DNA of 64,000 nucleotides from Opitutales bacterium (lineage in GTDB: Bacteria > Verrucomicrobiota > Verrucomicrobiia > Opitutales > UBA953), in the NCBI GenBank assembly GCA_017935025.1, contig JAGBIL010000041.1:1-64000 (forward strand), in the 5' to 3' direction. The position numbers and the translations under genes are program-made. Below, piece by piece: positions 57,127 through 64,000 of this stretch. The notes under the pieces are model-generated. The model worked only from the letters and a program-made list of their open reading frames with translations, ran no database searches and was not told the DNA's origin. The number at the start of each line of letters is the position of its first letter. The stretch's first letter is position 1.

Positions 57127-59727
57127 ATGAGTTTTGAGATGAGAAAGCCCGAAGTGCTCGCTCCCGCGGGTGGTTGGGAATGTGCGAAGGCGGCGGTCGA
57201 AAACGGCGCGGACGCGATTTATTTCGGCGTAGGGCGCTTCAACGCGCGCGTGCGAGCCGACAATTTTGTCGCGGACGATTTGCCGAAGCTGATGAAGTTT
57301 CTCCACCGCCGAGGCGTGCGCGGCTATGTCACGTTCAACACGCTGATTTTTTCAAATGAACTCGCCGAAGCGGAGCGCGAGCTGCGCAAAATTATCGCGT
57401 CCGGGGTCGATGCGGCGATTGTGCAGGACGTCGGCATCGTGCGGCTGATTCGCAAAATTTCTCCGGATTTTCCCGTTCACGCTTCGACGCAAATGACGGT
57501 TTCGTCCGCAGCCGGCGTGCGTTTCGCGCGGGAACTCGGCGCGTCGCTCGCCGTGCTTTCCCGCGAAGTTAACGTGCGCGAACTTGCGGAAATCGTTGCC
57601 TGCGGGAACGCGGATTCTGCGGCATCGCTCCCGCTGGAAATGTTTGTTCACGGCGCGCTTTGCGTGGCGTATTCCGGGCAATGCCTGACGAGCGAATCGC
57701 TCGGCGGGCGCTCTGCGAATCGCGGCGAGTGCGCGCAGGCGTGCCGCTTGCCGTACGAGTTGATTTGTGACGGAGAAAAAGTCCCGCTCGGTGAGCGGCG
57801 CTATTTGCTTTCGCCGCGCGATTTATCCGGAGTGGAAATGCTTCCCGAGCTGATGCGCCTCGGCGTGAGTTCGCTCAAAATCGAAGGCCGCCTGAAAACG
57901 CCGGAATACGTTGCGTCGATTACGCGCGTTTATCGCGACAGCGTCGATCGTATCCACGAAATGATGACGGACGGCGTTCCCGCCGAAACGCTTTCCGCGT
58001 TCGCGAAACAGTTGCGGGAACAGCACGCGTACGCGATGGAAATGGCCTTTTCGCGCGGACTTTATACGGGTTGGATGCGCGGCATCAACAATCGCGAACT
58101 CGTTCACGCACGTTTCGGGAAAAAGCGCGGCGTGTTTCTCGGCGAAGTTTCCGGCTTCGGCAAAGACGGCGTTTTCGTGCGCCTGAAAGCTCCGCTGAAG
58201 TCGGGCGACGGTGTCGTTTTCGACGCGGGAAAACCCGAGGAAAAAGAGGAGGGCGGCTACGTTTACGGCGTGGAGCGTGCGCGCGGGAACGGTGAAGTTT
58301 TCGTGCGTTTTGCGCGTGCGGGAATCCGCTGGGAACGAGTGCGTCGCGGCAACAAACTTTGGAAAACGTCCGACCCCGCGCTTTCGGCGGAAATTCGCGA
58401 AACTTTTTCCGGAGAGCAGGCGCGTTGGGCACGCGAAGTCAATATGCGCGTTTTTGCCGAAGTCGGGAAACCGCTTCGCGCGGAGTGCGACGACGCGTGC
58501 GGGCATTGCGTTGCGGCGGAAATCGGCGAAGCGCTCGTTCCCGCGACCAACAAACCGGCGACGGACGCGTGGCTGCGCGAGCAATTTGCGCGGCTCGGCG
58601 GCACGGGATATTTTCTCGACGAATGGAAATCCGAAATTTCCGGCGCGCCTCTCGTTCCCGCAAGCGTTGCAAACAAGCTCCGCCGCGCGCTCGTCGAAAA
58701 ACTCAACACCGCCCGCGAAAATTCCGTCCGCTGGACTTTGAATGATCATAAGGGCGTCGACCTTATGGGAGTGAAGACCTCCAGGTCTTCACCGAGCGAC
58801 GAGCGGGAATCCGAGAATTCTGTTTCGTCCGAAATCCCCTGTGAAGCGTACGTCTCGCGGGGAAGACAGGAATGTCTTCCCTCCCAATTAATTCCCGTGG
58901 TTCGGGAATTGCCGCAACTTGAGGCGGCGCTGGCGTTCGGCGCAAAAACGATTTACGCGGAATTTGAAAATCCGCGCGATTACCGCGTCGCCGCTGAGCG
59001 CGTGCACGCCGTTCCCGACACGGAATTTTGGGCGCAACCGCCGCGCATTTTCAAGCAGGCGGCGGACGAAGCGGGAATTTTGCGTCTTGTGCGAGAATGT
59101 GGCGCAGACGGATTTTTGGCGCGCTCCCACGAACATCTTTACGCGTTTGCGGGAGCGCGCGTGCGCGGGGATTTTTCGCTGAACGTCGCCAATCACATTA
59201 CGGCGGATTATTACCTGCGGGAACGCGGATTGGAGCGTGTTACGGCATCTTACGACATGAATTTGGAACAGCTTTGCGCAATGCTTGAGCGCGTTCCCGA
59301 GCCGGAAAAAATCGAAGTTACGCTTCACCAGCATATGCCGATGTTTCACATGGAGCATTGCGTGTTCTGCTCGTTTTTGTCGGACGGAAAAGACTTCCGC
59401 GACTGCGGGCGTCCCTGCGAAAAACACGTCGTGCGCCTGCGCGACCGCACGGGAATGGAGCATCTTGTCAAGGCCGACGCGGGTTGCCGGAACACGGTTT
59501 ACAACGCGCGCGCGCAAACGGGCGCAGAGTTTTTCGACGAAATCCGTTCCCGCGGCGTGAAGTTTTTCCGTGTGGAATTTGTCGATGAATCGCCGGAATC
59601 GGTCACGGAAATTCTCGAACGCTACCGCGATTTGCTCGCCGGAAAAATCAACGGGAGCGCGCTCTGGCGCGGGCTTCGTCTCGAGTCCAAGCTCGGTGTT
59701 ACCCGCGGCACGTTAAAGAATTTTTAA
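57127..59727 (+). CDS. U32 family protein, RlhA/YhbU-like, with in-frame palindromic insertion
   Basis: 866 residues from the ATG at 57127; a second start at 57139 is equally possible, and the frame is open further up. The U32 signature is at the start: [28 protein letters not shown] (parts). Four Cys in [14 protein letters not shown] and [13 protein letters not shown] fit the [4Fe-4S] site of this family. Related enzymes include RlhA (rRNA 5-hydroxycytidine) and other prephenate-dependent hydroxylases. Around residues 545-590 a stretch rich in Ser, Arg and Glu is encoded by two palindromes and looks inserted. The C-terminal part (from about 590) begins again with [24 protein letters not shown], resembling the N-terminal repeat unit. 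It is divergent from dnaX. Confidence 0.85.
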   Translation: MSFEMRKPEVLAPAGGWECAKAAVENGADAIYFGVGRFNARVRADNFVADDLPKLMKFLHRRGVRGYVTFNTLIFSNELAEAERELRKIIASGVDAAIVQDVGIVRLIRKISPDFPVHASTQMTVSSAAGVRFARELGASLAVLSREVNVRELAEIVACGNADSAASLPLEMFVHGALCVAYSGQCLTSESLGGRSANRGECAQACRLPYELICDGEKVPLGERRYLLSPRDLSGVEMLPELMRLGVSSLKIEGRLKTPEYVASITRVYRDSVDRIHEMMTDGVPAETLSAFAKQLREQHAYAMEMAFSRGLYTGWMRGINNRELVHARFGKKRGVFLGEVSGFGKDGVFVRLKAPLKSGDGVVFDAGKPEEKEEGGYVYGVERARGNGEVFVRFARAGIRWERVRRGNKLWKTSDPALSAEIRETFSGEQARWAREVNMRVFAEVGKPLRAECDDACGHCVAAEIGEALVPATNKPATDAWLREQFARLGGTGYFLDEWKSEISGAPLVPASVANKLRRALVEKLNTARENSVRWTLNDHKGVDLMGVKTSRSSPSDERESENSVSSEIPCEAYVSRGRQECLPSQLIPVVRELPQLEAALAFGAKTIYAEFENPRDYRVAAERVHAVPDTEFWAQPPRIFKQAADEAGILRLVRECGADGFLARSHEHLYAFAGARVRGDFSLNVANHITADYYLRERGLERVTASYDMNLEQLCAMLERVPEPEKIEVTLHQHMPMFHMEHCVFCSFLSDGKDFRDCGRPCEKHVVRLRDRTGMEHLVKADAGCRNTVYNARAQTGAEFFDEIRSRGVKFFRVEFVDESPESVTEILERYRDLLAGKINGSALWRGLRLESKLGVTRGTLKNF
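58771..58881 (+). repeat. Pair of short perfect palindromes inserted within the U32 gene
   Basis: GTGAAGACCT-CC-AGGTCTTCAC at 58771-58792 and GGGAAGACA-GGAA-TGTCTTCCC at 58860-58881, joined by about 67 bp. Both share GAAGAC/GTCTTC. The segment is in frame, and its amino-acid content (many Ser, Arg, Glu) differs from the flanks. This resembles a mobile palindromic element tolerated in a linker. Confidence 0.8.
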
Positions 59728-59790
59728 CCGTTCCCGGCGAATTGATTTTTTTGTCGCCGCTCGTTTTTTTATTTGTCAACAATATCGACC

Positions 59791-61815
59791 ATGTTTTCCC
59801 GCGTAAAAAAAATCCTCTCCGTTGCAACTGCCTGCGCGTCCGTTTTTGCTCTCTCCGGCGTTCCCGCCGGGCTTTTTGCCAAAACCGTCCCCGGGATGTT
59901 AGAATCCCCGAAACAGCCCGCCGGCGCGCCGAAACCTCACGGAGCCACGCCGACCGAGCCGCAAGTGCAGTGGCAGCGTATGGAATATTATGCGTTTACG
60001 CACTTCGGTTTGAACACGTTTACGGGACGCGAATGGGGCTACGGAGACGAAAGTCCGGAGCTTTTTAATCCGACAAAATTTGACGCCGATGCCATTGTCA
60101 AAGCCTTCAAAGACGGTGGAATGACCGGCATGATTTACACCGCAAAACATCACGACGGTTGGTGTTCCTGGCAGACAAAAACGACCGGGCACAGCATCAG
60201 AAAATCACCGTGGAAAAAGGGGAAGGGCGACATTGTTCGCGAGTTTGCCGATGCCTGCAAGAAACACGGAATCAAGTTCGGCACCTACCTTTCTCCGTGG
60301 GATCGCAACCATCCCGAATACGGGCGCGACGGCTACATCAAGGCTTATTACGGGCAAATCGAAGAATTGCTCACTAACTACGGAGATGTTTTCGAAATTT
60401 GGTTTGACGGGGCAAACGGCGGCGACGGTTACTACGGCGGCGCACGGGAACGCCGCAACACTCCCGGAGGTGCCGACAAGTATTACAACTTTGAACAAAT
60501 CGTGAAAAATATCCGCAAGATGCAGCCTAACTGCGTGATTTGGGGTGCCTCGCACTACGGCGACGCGCGTTGGGGCGGTTCTGAGCGCGGGCACGTCGGC
60601 TATCCTCATTGGCACACCGTCGGTTCACAAAATCCGGAGCACACGCCGTCGAAACATCCCGAAACCTGCAACGACAATTGCCGCCACATTGTTTCCGCAC
60701 ACGGAATTCCGGGCGGCGATCGTTGGGTTCCCGCAGAGGGCGATACTCCGATCAATCACGGCGGCTGGTTCTGGCGGCAGGGCGGACAACCGAAATCACC
60801 CGAACAGCTCATGCAGGTTTGGTTCGACTGCGTCGGGCGCGGCGCGAATCTGATTTTGAACCTTGCCCCGGACAAAACCGGACGTCTCGATCCCGCCGAC
60901 GTGAAAGCGCTTATGGGCTTCAAAAAACTCCGCGACGCGCTTTACAAAAAGGATTTCGCGCTTGGCGCAAAAGCCGCCGCCAAGACCGTGCGCCGCGGGA
61001 ACACCAAATCGTTCGGGCCGCAAAATCTCGTCGACGGCGATTTGGATAGCTATTGGGCGACGAACGATAAAACGATCAAGGCGGAAGCCGTCATCACGTT
61101 GCCGAAGAAAGCGACTTTTGACGTTGTGCGCGTGCGCGAGGAAATTCGCCTCGGGCAGCGTGTTGCCGCGTGGGCGCTCGACGCGGAAATCGACGGCGAG
61201 TGGAAAGAAGTTGTCGTCGGACAAACCATCGGTGTTCAGACGATGCTCGTTTTACCGGAGAAAGTCACGGCGCAGCGCGTTCGCCTGCGCATCACCGACG
61301 CGGAAGCGTGCCCGTGCATTTCCGAACTTTCACTTTTCAAACTACCGGAAGGCTTGAATCTGAAAAAAGCGTCTAACGTCTCGACGCTGACTGCCGGCGT
61401 GCCGAAAACCAAGTGGAAAATTGTCAGCGCTCCTGCGGGAACGAACGCCAAAGCCGCCATCGACGGGAACGCCGCCACGTTCTGGCACACGCACATGAAG
61501 CAGGAGTTGCGCCCGCCGCAGTCCTTCGTCGTGGACATGGGAGAAGCGCGCAAACTTCGCGCGTTCACTTATCTGCCGCGTCAGGACGGCACAACCAACG
61601 GTATGACCGACCGCTACGTTTTTGAAATTTCGCTCGACGGAAAATCCTGGAAGAAAGTCGCCGAGGGCGAATTCGGAAATCTCCGTGCCAACCCGATTGA
61701 GCAAACGATTTCGTTTACGCCGGAAAAAGCGCGCTACTTCCGTTTCACGGGAACGCACGCGCTCGACAAAAACCACGTTTCCGCTGCCGAAATCGGTGTC
61801 TTGGAAGCGAAATAA
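59791..61815 (+). CDS. Secreted alpha-L-fucosidase (GH29) with F5/8-type domain
   Basis: 674 residues from the ATG at 59791, whose first 30 residues are a signal peptide (MFSRVKKILSVATACASVFA and on). The GH29 barrel follows, with MEYYAFTHFGLNTFT, YTAKHHDGWCSW, LSPWDRNHPEYG and the nucleophile Asp in EIWFDGANG. Residues about 540-674 form a discoidin/CBM32-like domain (IDGNAATFWHTH, FVVDMGEARKLRAFTYLPRQDG), which binds sugars; a first such module (NLVDGDLDSYWATNDK) precedes it at about 410-530. It removes fucose from mucin or milk-type glycans. No clear ribosome site. Confidence 0.94.
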   Translation: MFSRVKKILSVATACASVFALSGVPAGLFAKTVPGMLESPKQPAGAPKPHGATPTEPQVQWQRMEYYAFTHFGLNTFTGREWGYGDESPELFNPTKFDADAIVKAFKDGGMTGMIYTAKHHDGWCSWQTKTTGHSIRKSPWKKGKGDIVREFADACKKHGIKFGTYLSPWDRNHPEYGRDGYIKAYYGQIEELLTNYGDVFEIWFDGANGGDGYYGGARERRNTPGGADKYYNFEQIVKNIRKMQPNCVIWGASHYGDARWGGSERGHVGYPHWHTVGSQNPEHTPSKHPETCNDNCRHIVSAHGIPGGDRWVPAEGDTPINHGGWFWRQGGQPKSPEQLMQVWFDCVGRGANLILNLAPDKTGRLDPADVKALMGFKKLRDALYKKDFALGAKAAAKTVRRGNTKSFGPQNLVDGDLDSYWATNDKTIKAEAVITLPKKATFDVVRVREEIRLGQRVAAWALDAEIDGEWKEVVVGQTIGVQTMLVLPEKVTAQRVRLRITDAEACPCISELSLFKLPEGLNLKKASNVSTLTAGVPKTKWKIVSAPAGTNAKAAIDGNAATFWHTHMKQELRPPQSFVVDMGEARKLRAFTYLPRQDGTTNGMTDRYVFEISLDGKSWKKVAEGEFGNLRANPIEQTISFTPEKARYFRFTGTHALDKNHVSAAEIGVLEAK

Positions 61816-61831
61816 TCCGCCCCCGAAATAC

Positions 61832-61877
61832 AAAAATCTCCTGCGAAGCCTCAAGCGCCTTGCGGGAGATTTTTTTG
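61832..61877. terminator. Bidirectional terminator between convergent genes
   Basis: Arms AAAAATCTCCTGCGAAG and CTTGCGGGAGATTTTT pair with one bulge and one T-G pair, flanked by an A-run and a T-run. Confidence 0.85.
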
Positions 61878-61928
61878 TATATAACGAAATAAAACAAATC
61901 GCTTCGCCAATCCGCAAAAAACCTTGCC

Positions 61929-62399
61929 TCAGATGTGCGCGTCGAGTGCGGAGAGAGAGGCGGCGACGGCTTCGCGGCGGACGGCATCGCGCGTCGTTCC
62001 CGTGGCGCGGAAGCGCAGGGAAAAGGTTCCCGACGGCGTGAAAATTCCGATAAAAACGGTGCCGACCGGAGTTTCCGGCGTGCCGCCGCCGGGACCGGCG
62101 ATTCCGGTCGTGCTCAACGCGAAATTTGCACGGAATTTTTCCGCCGCGCCGCGTGCCATGGCTTCCGCACATTCTGCGCTGACGACACCGAAGCGTGCGA
62201 TCAGTTCTGCGGGAACGCCGAGAATTTCCGTTTTTGTTTCCGTTGCGTAGGTTACGGCTCCGCCGCGAAAAAATCCGCTGGATCCGGGCAAATCCGTGAG
62301 CGTTCCCGCGAGCAATCCGCCTGTGCAGGATTCCGCCACGGCGAGTGTTGCGCCTTTTTCGAGCAACTTTTTTGCGATTTTTTCAGCCGGAAAATTCAT
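61929..62399 (-). CDS. pncC: Nicotinamide-nucleotide amidase (CinA C-terminal domain family)
   Basis: 156 residues from the ATG at 62399. It matches the stand-alone CinA C-terminal domain: [29 protein letters not shown] (parts: [21 protein letters not shown]), and [20 protein letters not shown]. The catalytic Ser and Lys region is intact. It deamidates NMN for NAD recycling. The MocF/CinA N-terminal domain is missing, so this is the short form. Its start overlaps the end of the HAD-DciA gene by 17 bp, so the two are likely cotranscribed. Confidence 0.92.
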   Translation of the reverse strand: MNFPAEKIAKKLLEKGATLAVAESCTGGLLAGTLTDLPGSSGFFRGGAVTYATETKTEILGVPAELIARFGVVSAECAEAMARGAAEKFRANFALSTTGIAGPGGGTPETPVGTVFIGIFTPSGTFSLRFRATGTTRDAVRREAVAASLSALDAHI

Positions 62400-63570
62400 T
62401 GGAAAAAATGATTTTTTGAACCTTTTCGCATCCGGGAAGTGCATTGATTTTTTTCAGTATTGTGCGCTTGCGAAATTCGATTTGCTGGCGAATGACGGCG
62501 CTTTCGCACGCGACGACAAGCGTCGAAAAACCGTCGCGCAATTCCGTCGGCGCGCAACGGGCAACGAGTGTAGCGGGAACGATTTTTTCCCAGTTTTCGC
62601 GGATTTGGGACTGAAGGCTTCCGCCGAAAATTCCGCGGGATTTTAAAATATCGTCCATCGTATCTGCGGGAACGACAAATTCGCGGTCAGTCGTGTAGGC
62701 GGCGTTTTCCGTGCGAAGCCATTTCCGCGCGGCGGATTCGCTGCTGTTTCTTTTGACGACGACGGTGTTCGGGTCGGGTTGCTGTTCTTCCGGCAGCCCG
62801 CGCAAGAGGGCGAGAAGGTTGCGAGTGCTTCGAGGGAAATGCGCCCGCGAAACGCCTTCGCAGAGCCTCGCCTGCAAAATGCGGGGAAGCTCGACGAGAT
62901 TTTCGATGATGGAAACGCGCTGCTCGGGCGGAGCACCGTCGGGCGAGCGTGTGAGCCAAACGGCTTCCGCGCCGATGCCGTGCGCGGGTGTGATGTCGTG
63001 CGAGAGCGAATCTCCGACGTGGAGCAATTCTCCCCGCCGGATTTTCATCGCGAGGCAAACATTGTCAAACGCCTGTGCGTCCGGCTTGGCAAATCCCGTT
63101 TCGGAGGAGAGAAAAATTTTGTCGAAAAGCGGCGCGAGTCCGAGTTTGTTCAGCGCGTTGCGCCAGCGCGAATCTCCGTTGGAAATAACGACGCAGCGCA
63201 CACCGAGAAAACGCAGGCTTTCGATCGTGCGGCGTGCATCGGGCGCGGCACGCCAAGAGGTCGCGTCGGCGATTCGGGCGTAAACGAGGTCTTTCGCTTT
63301 CGGAAAGAGCTCCGTCGGAACGGCACCTTCAAAAATTTCCCAGAGCATGGCGCGCCAATATTCGCGGGAACGCGCCTCGGAAGTTGGCGAAAGCCCGTTG
63401 GCGCGGACAACACGCTGTGCGTGTTTTTTTCGGGTATTGAAAATTTTTGCGGCGGGAATATTCGCAAGTCCGAGCTCCTGCATCGTGTCGGCGCAGATTT
63501 CGCCGAGCGACGGCGAGAGCGCAAGTAGCGTTCCCGTGAGGTCGAAGGAAACGACTTTTATAGGCGGCAT
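62383..63570 (-). CDS. Fusion of HAD phosphatase and DciA/DUF721 domain
   Basis: 395 residues. Residues 1 to about 225 are a HAD hydrolase: [11 protein letters not shown] (nucleophile Asp with Thr at the second position), [16 protein letters not shown] (motif III Lys) and [10 protein letters not shown] (motif IV). A basic linker follows. Residues about 300-395 resemble DciA (DUF721), the ancestral replicative-helicase loader: [20 protein letters not shown], then [18 protein letters not shown], then [19 protein letters not shown] and VQKIIFS. Fusion of a phosphatase to DciA is not one I know. It is cotranscribed with the CinA-type gene after it. Confidence 0.7.
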   Translation of the reverse strand: MPPIKVVSFDLTGTLLALSPSLGEICADTMQELGLANIPAAKIFNTRKKHAQRVVRANGLSPTSEARSREYWRAMLWEIFEGAVPTELFPKAKDLVYARIADATSWRAAPDARRTIESLRFLGVRCVVISNGDSRWRNALNKLGLAPLFDKIFLSSETGFAKPDAQAFDNVCLAMKIRRGELLHVGDSLSHDITPAHGIGAEAVWLTRSPDGAPPEQRVSIIENLVELPRILQARLCEGVSRAHFPRSTRNLLALLRGLPEEQQPDPNTVVVKRNSSESAARKWLRTENAAYTTDREFVVPADTMDDILKSRGIFGGSLQSQIRENWEKIVPATLVARCAPTELRDGFSTLVVACESAVIRQQIEFRKRTILKKINALPGCEKVQKIIFSNEFSG

Positions 63571-63618
63571 GGTTCGGAAAATGCGGCGGGAACGCGTTTT
63601 TTTTCGCGGAGAAAAAAA

Positions 63619-64000
63619 TCAGTCCTCCGTGAGCGCGAGGAGGGTTTCGCGAAATTCTTCCGCCAGTGTTTTTGCGGGAATATGTTCCCACATCTTGTCG
63701 TAAGTAATGAATTTCGGGTTGATGTCTACGCGCGAGAACGGGAGCGGGAGGTAGAATTTGTCCCAGCTTTTCAGGCGGATCGCGCAGTGAAATTTGGACG
63801 GAATCATGACGATGGTGCAATGCGTGCGTTGCGCGAGCAAGGCGGCTCCGGCGGAGAATCGGTAGATGGGTCCGCGCGGTCCGTCGGGCGTGATTGCGAC
63901 ATCTTCTCCGGCGGCGAGGCGTTTGTGAATTTCAATCATGGCTTGCCCGCCGCGTCTGCCGGTGCTACCGCGTACGGAGCCGATGTTGAGCATTCTGAAA
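63619..64000 (-). CDS. DUF374 lysophospholipid acyltransferase-like protein (5' end cut off)
   Basis: About 127 codons are visible; the frame runs off the right edge, so the start is missing. GSVRGSTGRRGGQAMIEI, AITPDGPRGPIYRFSAG and the later FHCAIRLKSWDKFYLPLPFSRVDI are typical of DUF374, a group related to LpxL-type acyltransferases acting on the envelope in Gram-negative bacteria. The expected HX4D motif would be upstream. It lies 48 bp before the HAD-DciA gene on the same strand. Confidence 0.85.
   Translation of the reverse strand, partial: FRMLNIGSVRGSTGRRGGQAMIEIHKRLAAGEDVAITPDGPRGPIYRFSAGAALLAQRTHCTIVMIPSKFHCAIRLKSWDKFYLPLPFSRVDINPKFITYDKMWEHIPAKTLAEEFRETLLALTED

Larger units (their letters stand above)
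1..64000. repeat. Dispersed short motif GCGGGAACG, both orientations
   Basis: The heptamer GGGAACG or its complement CGTTCCC recurs throughout. By hand I count about 18 copies in the first 5,000 bases, about 12 in the last 4,000, and about 24 in 31,075-37,686; fewer than one per 5 kb is expected for one 7-mer on two strands. Most copies extend to CGGGAACG and many to GCGGGAACG. Copies lie in genes on both strands, in prophage and chromosome, and between genes (for example 40395-40403 and 40420-40428). On the coding strand the motif tends to read Ala-Gly-Thr, and its complement Val-Pro or Phe-Pro, so it leaves a mark on protein sequences. Its function is unknown. Confidence 0.9.

Noticed and set aside
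1-64000. Dispersed motif as a simple by-product of Ala-Gly-Thr protein repeats
   Set aside because: This holds for part of the giant gene, but the motif is just as frequent in non-repetitive genes on both strands, in several reading frames, and between genes.

Overview
The window reads as bacterial chromosome, most plausibly a gut-associated member of the Verrucomicrobiota (Opitutales-like). This is an inference from gene content: a PEP-CTERM giant protein with autotransporter-type beta-strand repeats, secreted fucosidase and sulfatase, a NamZ-type muramidase, SecDF as one fused chain, a DciA-type replication domain, and few good Shine-Dalgarno sites. No rRNA or other marker is present to fix the taxonomy.

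Bases 1 to about 9,164 are one end of a prophage. It holds structural or host-contact genes (one with BACON-like domains), a small secreted moron-like gene on the opposite strand, a two-gene cassette that looks like a GT29 sialyltransferase plus a CMP-sialic-acid synthetase, a ribbon-helix-helix protein, and a tyrosine integrase. The integrase lies next to an intact tRNA-Arg(UCU) at 9165-9240, the probable attachment site. Between the ribbon-helix-helix gene and the integrase is a compact locus (about 7,518-7,773) with a 20-residue hydrophobic peptide, a strong promoter, an opposing promoter and terminator, and an 18-bp inverted repeat covering the peptide start codon. It has the layout of a type I toxin-antitoxin and is the best candidate here for an undescribed small system.

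From 9,286 on the chromosome carries: recC (minus); a small membrane-anchored protein; a 4,808-residue protein joining an S6-like serine protease domain, a very long beta-strand repeat region and a PEP-CTERM tail; nuoBCD; a 2,203-residue envelope protein of unknown family; an Entner-Doudoroff aldolase; ispD; a duplicated-domain secreted protein; murA; HU; LemA with an ABC ATPase; a lipoprotein; thiM; a sulfatase; a NamZ-like enzyme; thrC; yajC-secDF; a phosphoesterase; dnaX with a likely slippage site; a U32 protein; an alpha-L-fucosidase; a PncC/CinA-type amidase; a HAD-DciA fusion; and the start of a DUF374 acyltransferase.

The most pervasive signal is not a gene. The 9-mer GCGGGAACG, with core GGGAACG, is scattered in both orientations through coding and intergenic DNA at roughly three to four copies per kb, far above chance. 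Inverted pairs form at least one terminator and one perfect palindrome. A second layer is made of AT-rich palindromic repeats between genes (around 1,561, 4,049, 31,047, 49,510, 51,362 and 51,880) and a pair of palindromes inserted in frame in the U32 gene. Sulfatase, fucosidase and NamZ suggest use of host mucin and peptidoglycan sugars, and the prophage cassette suggests glycan (sialic acid) modification of the cell surface or virion.
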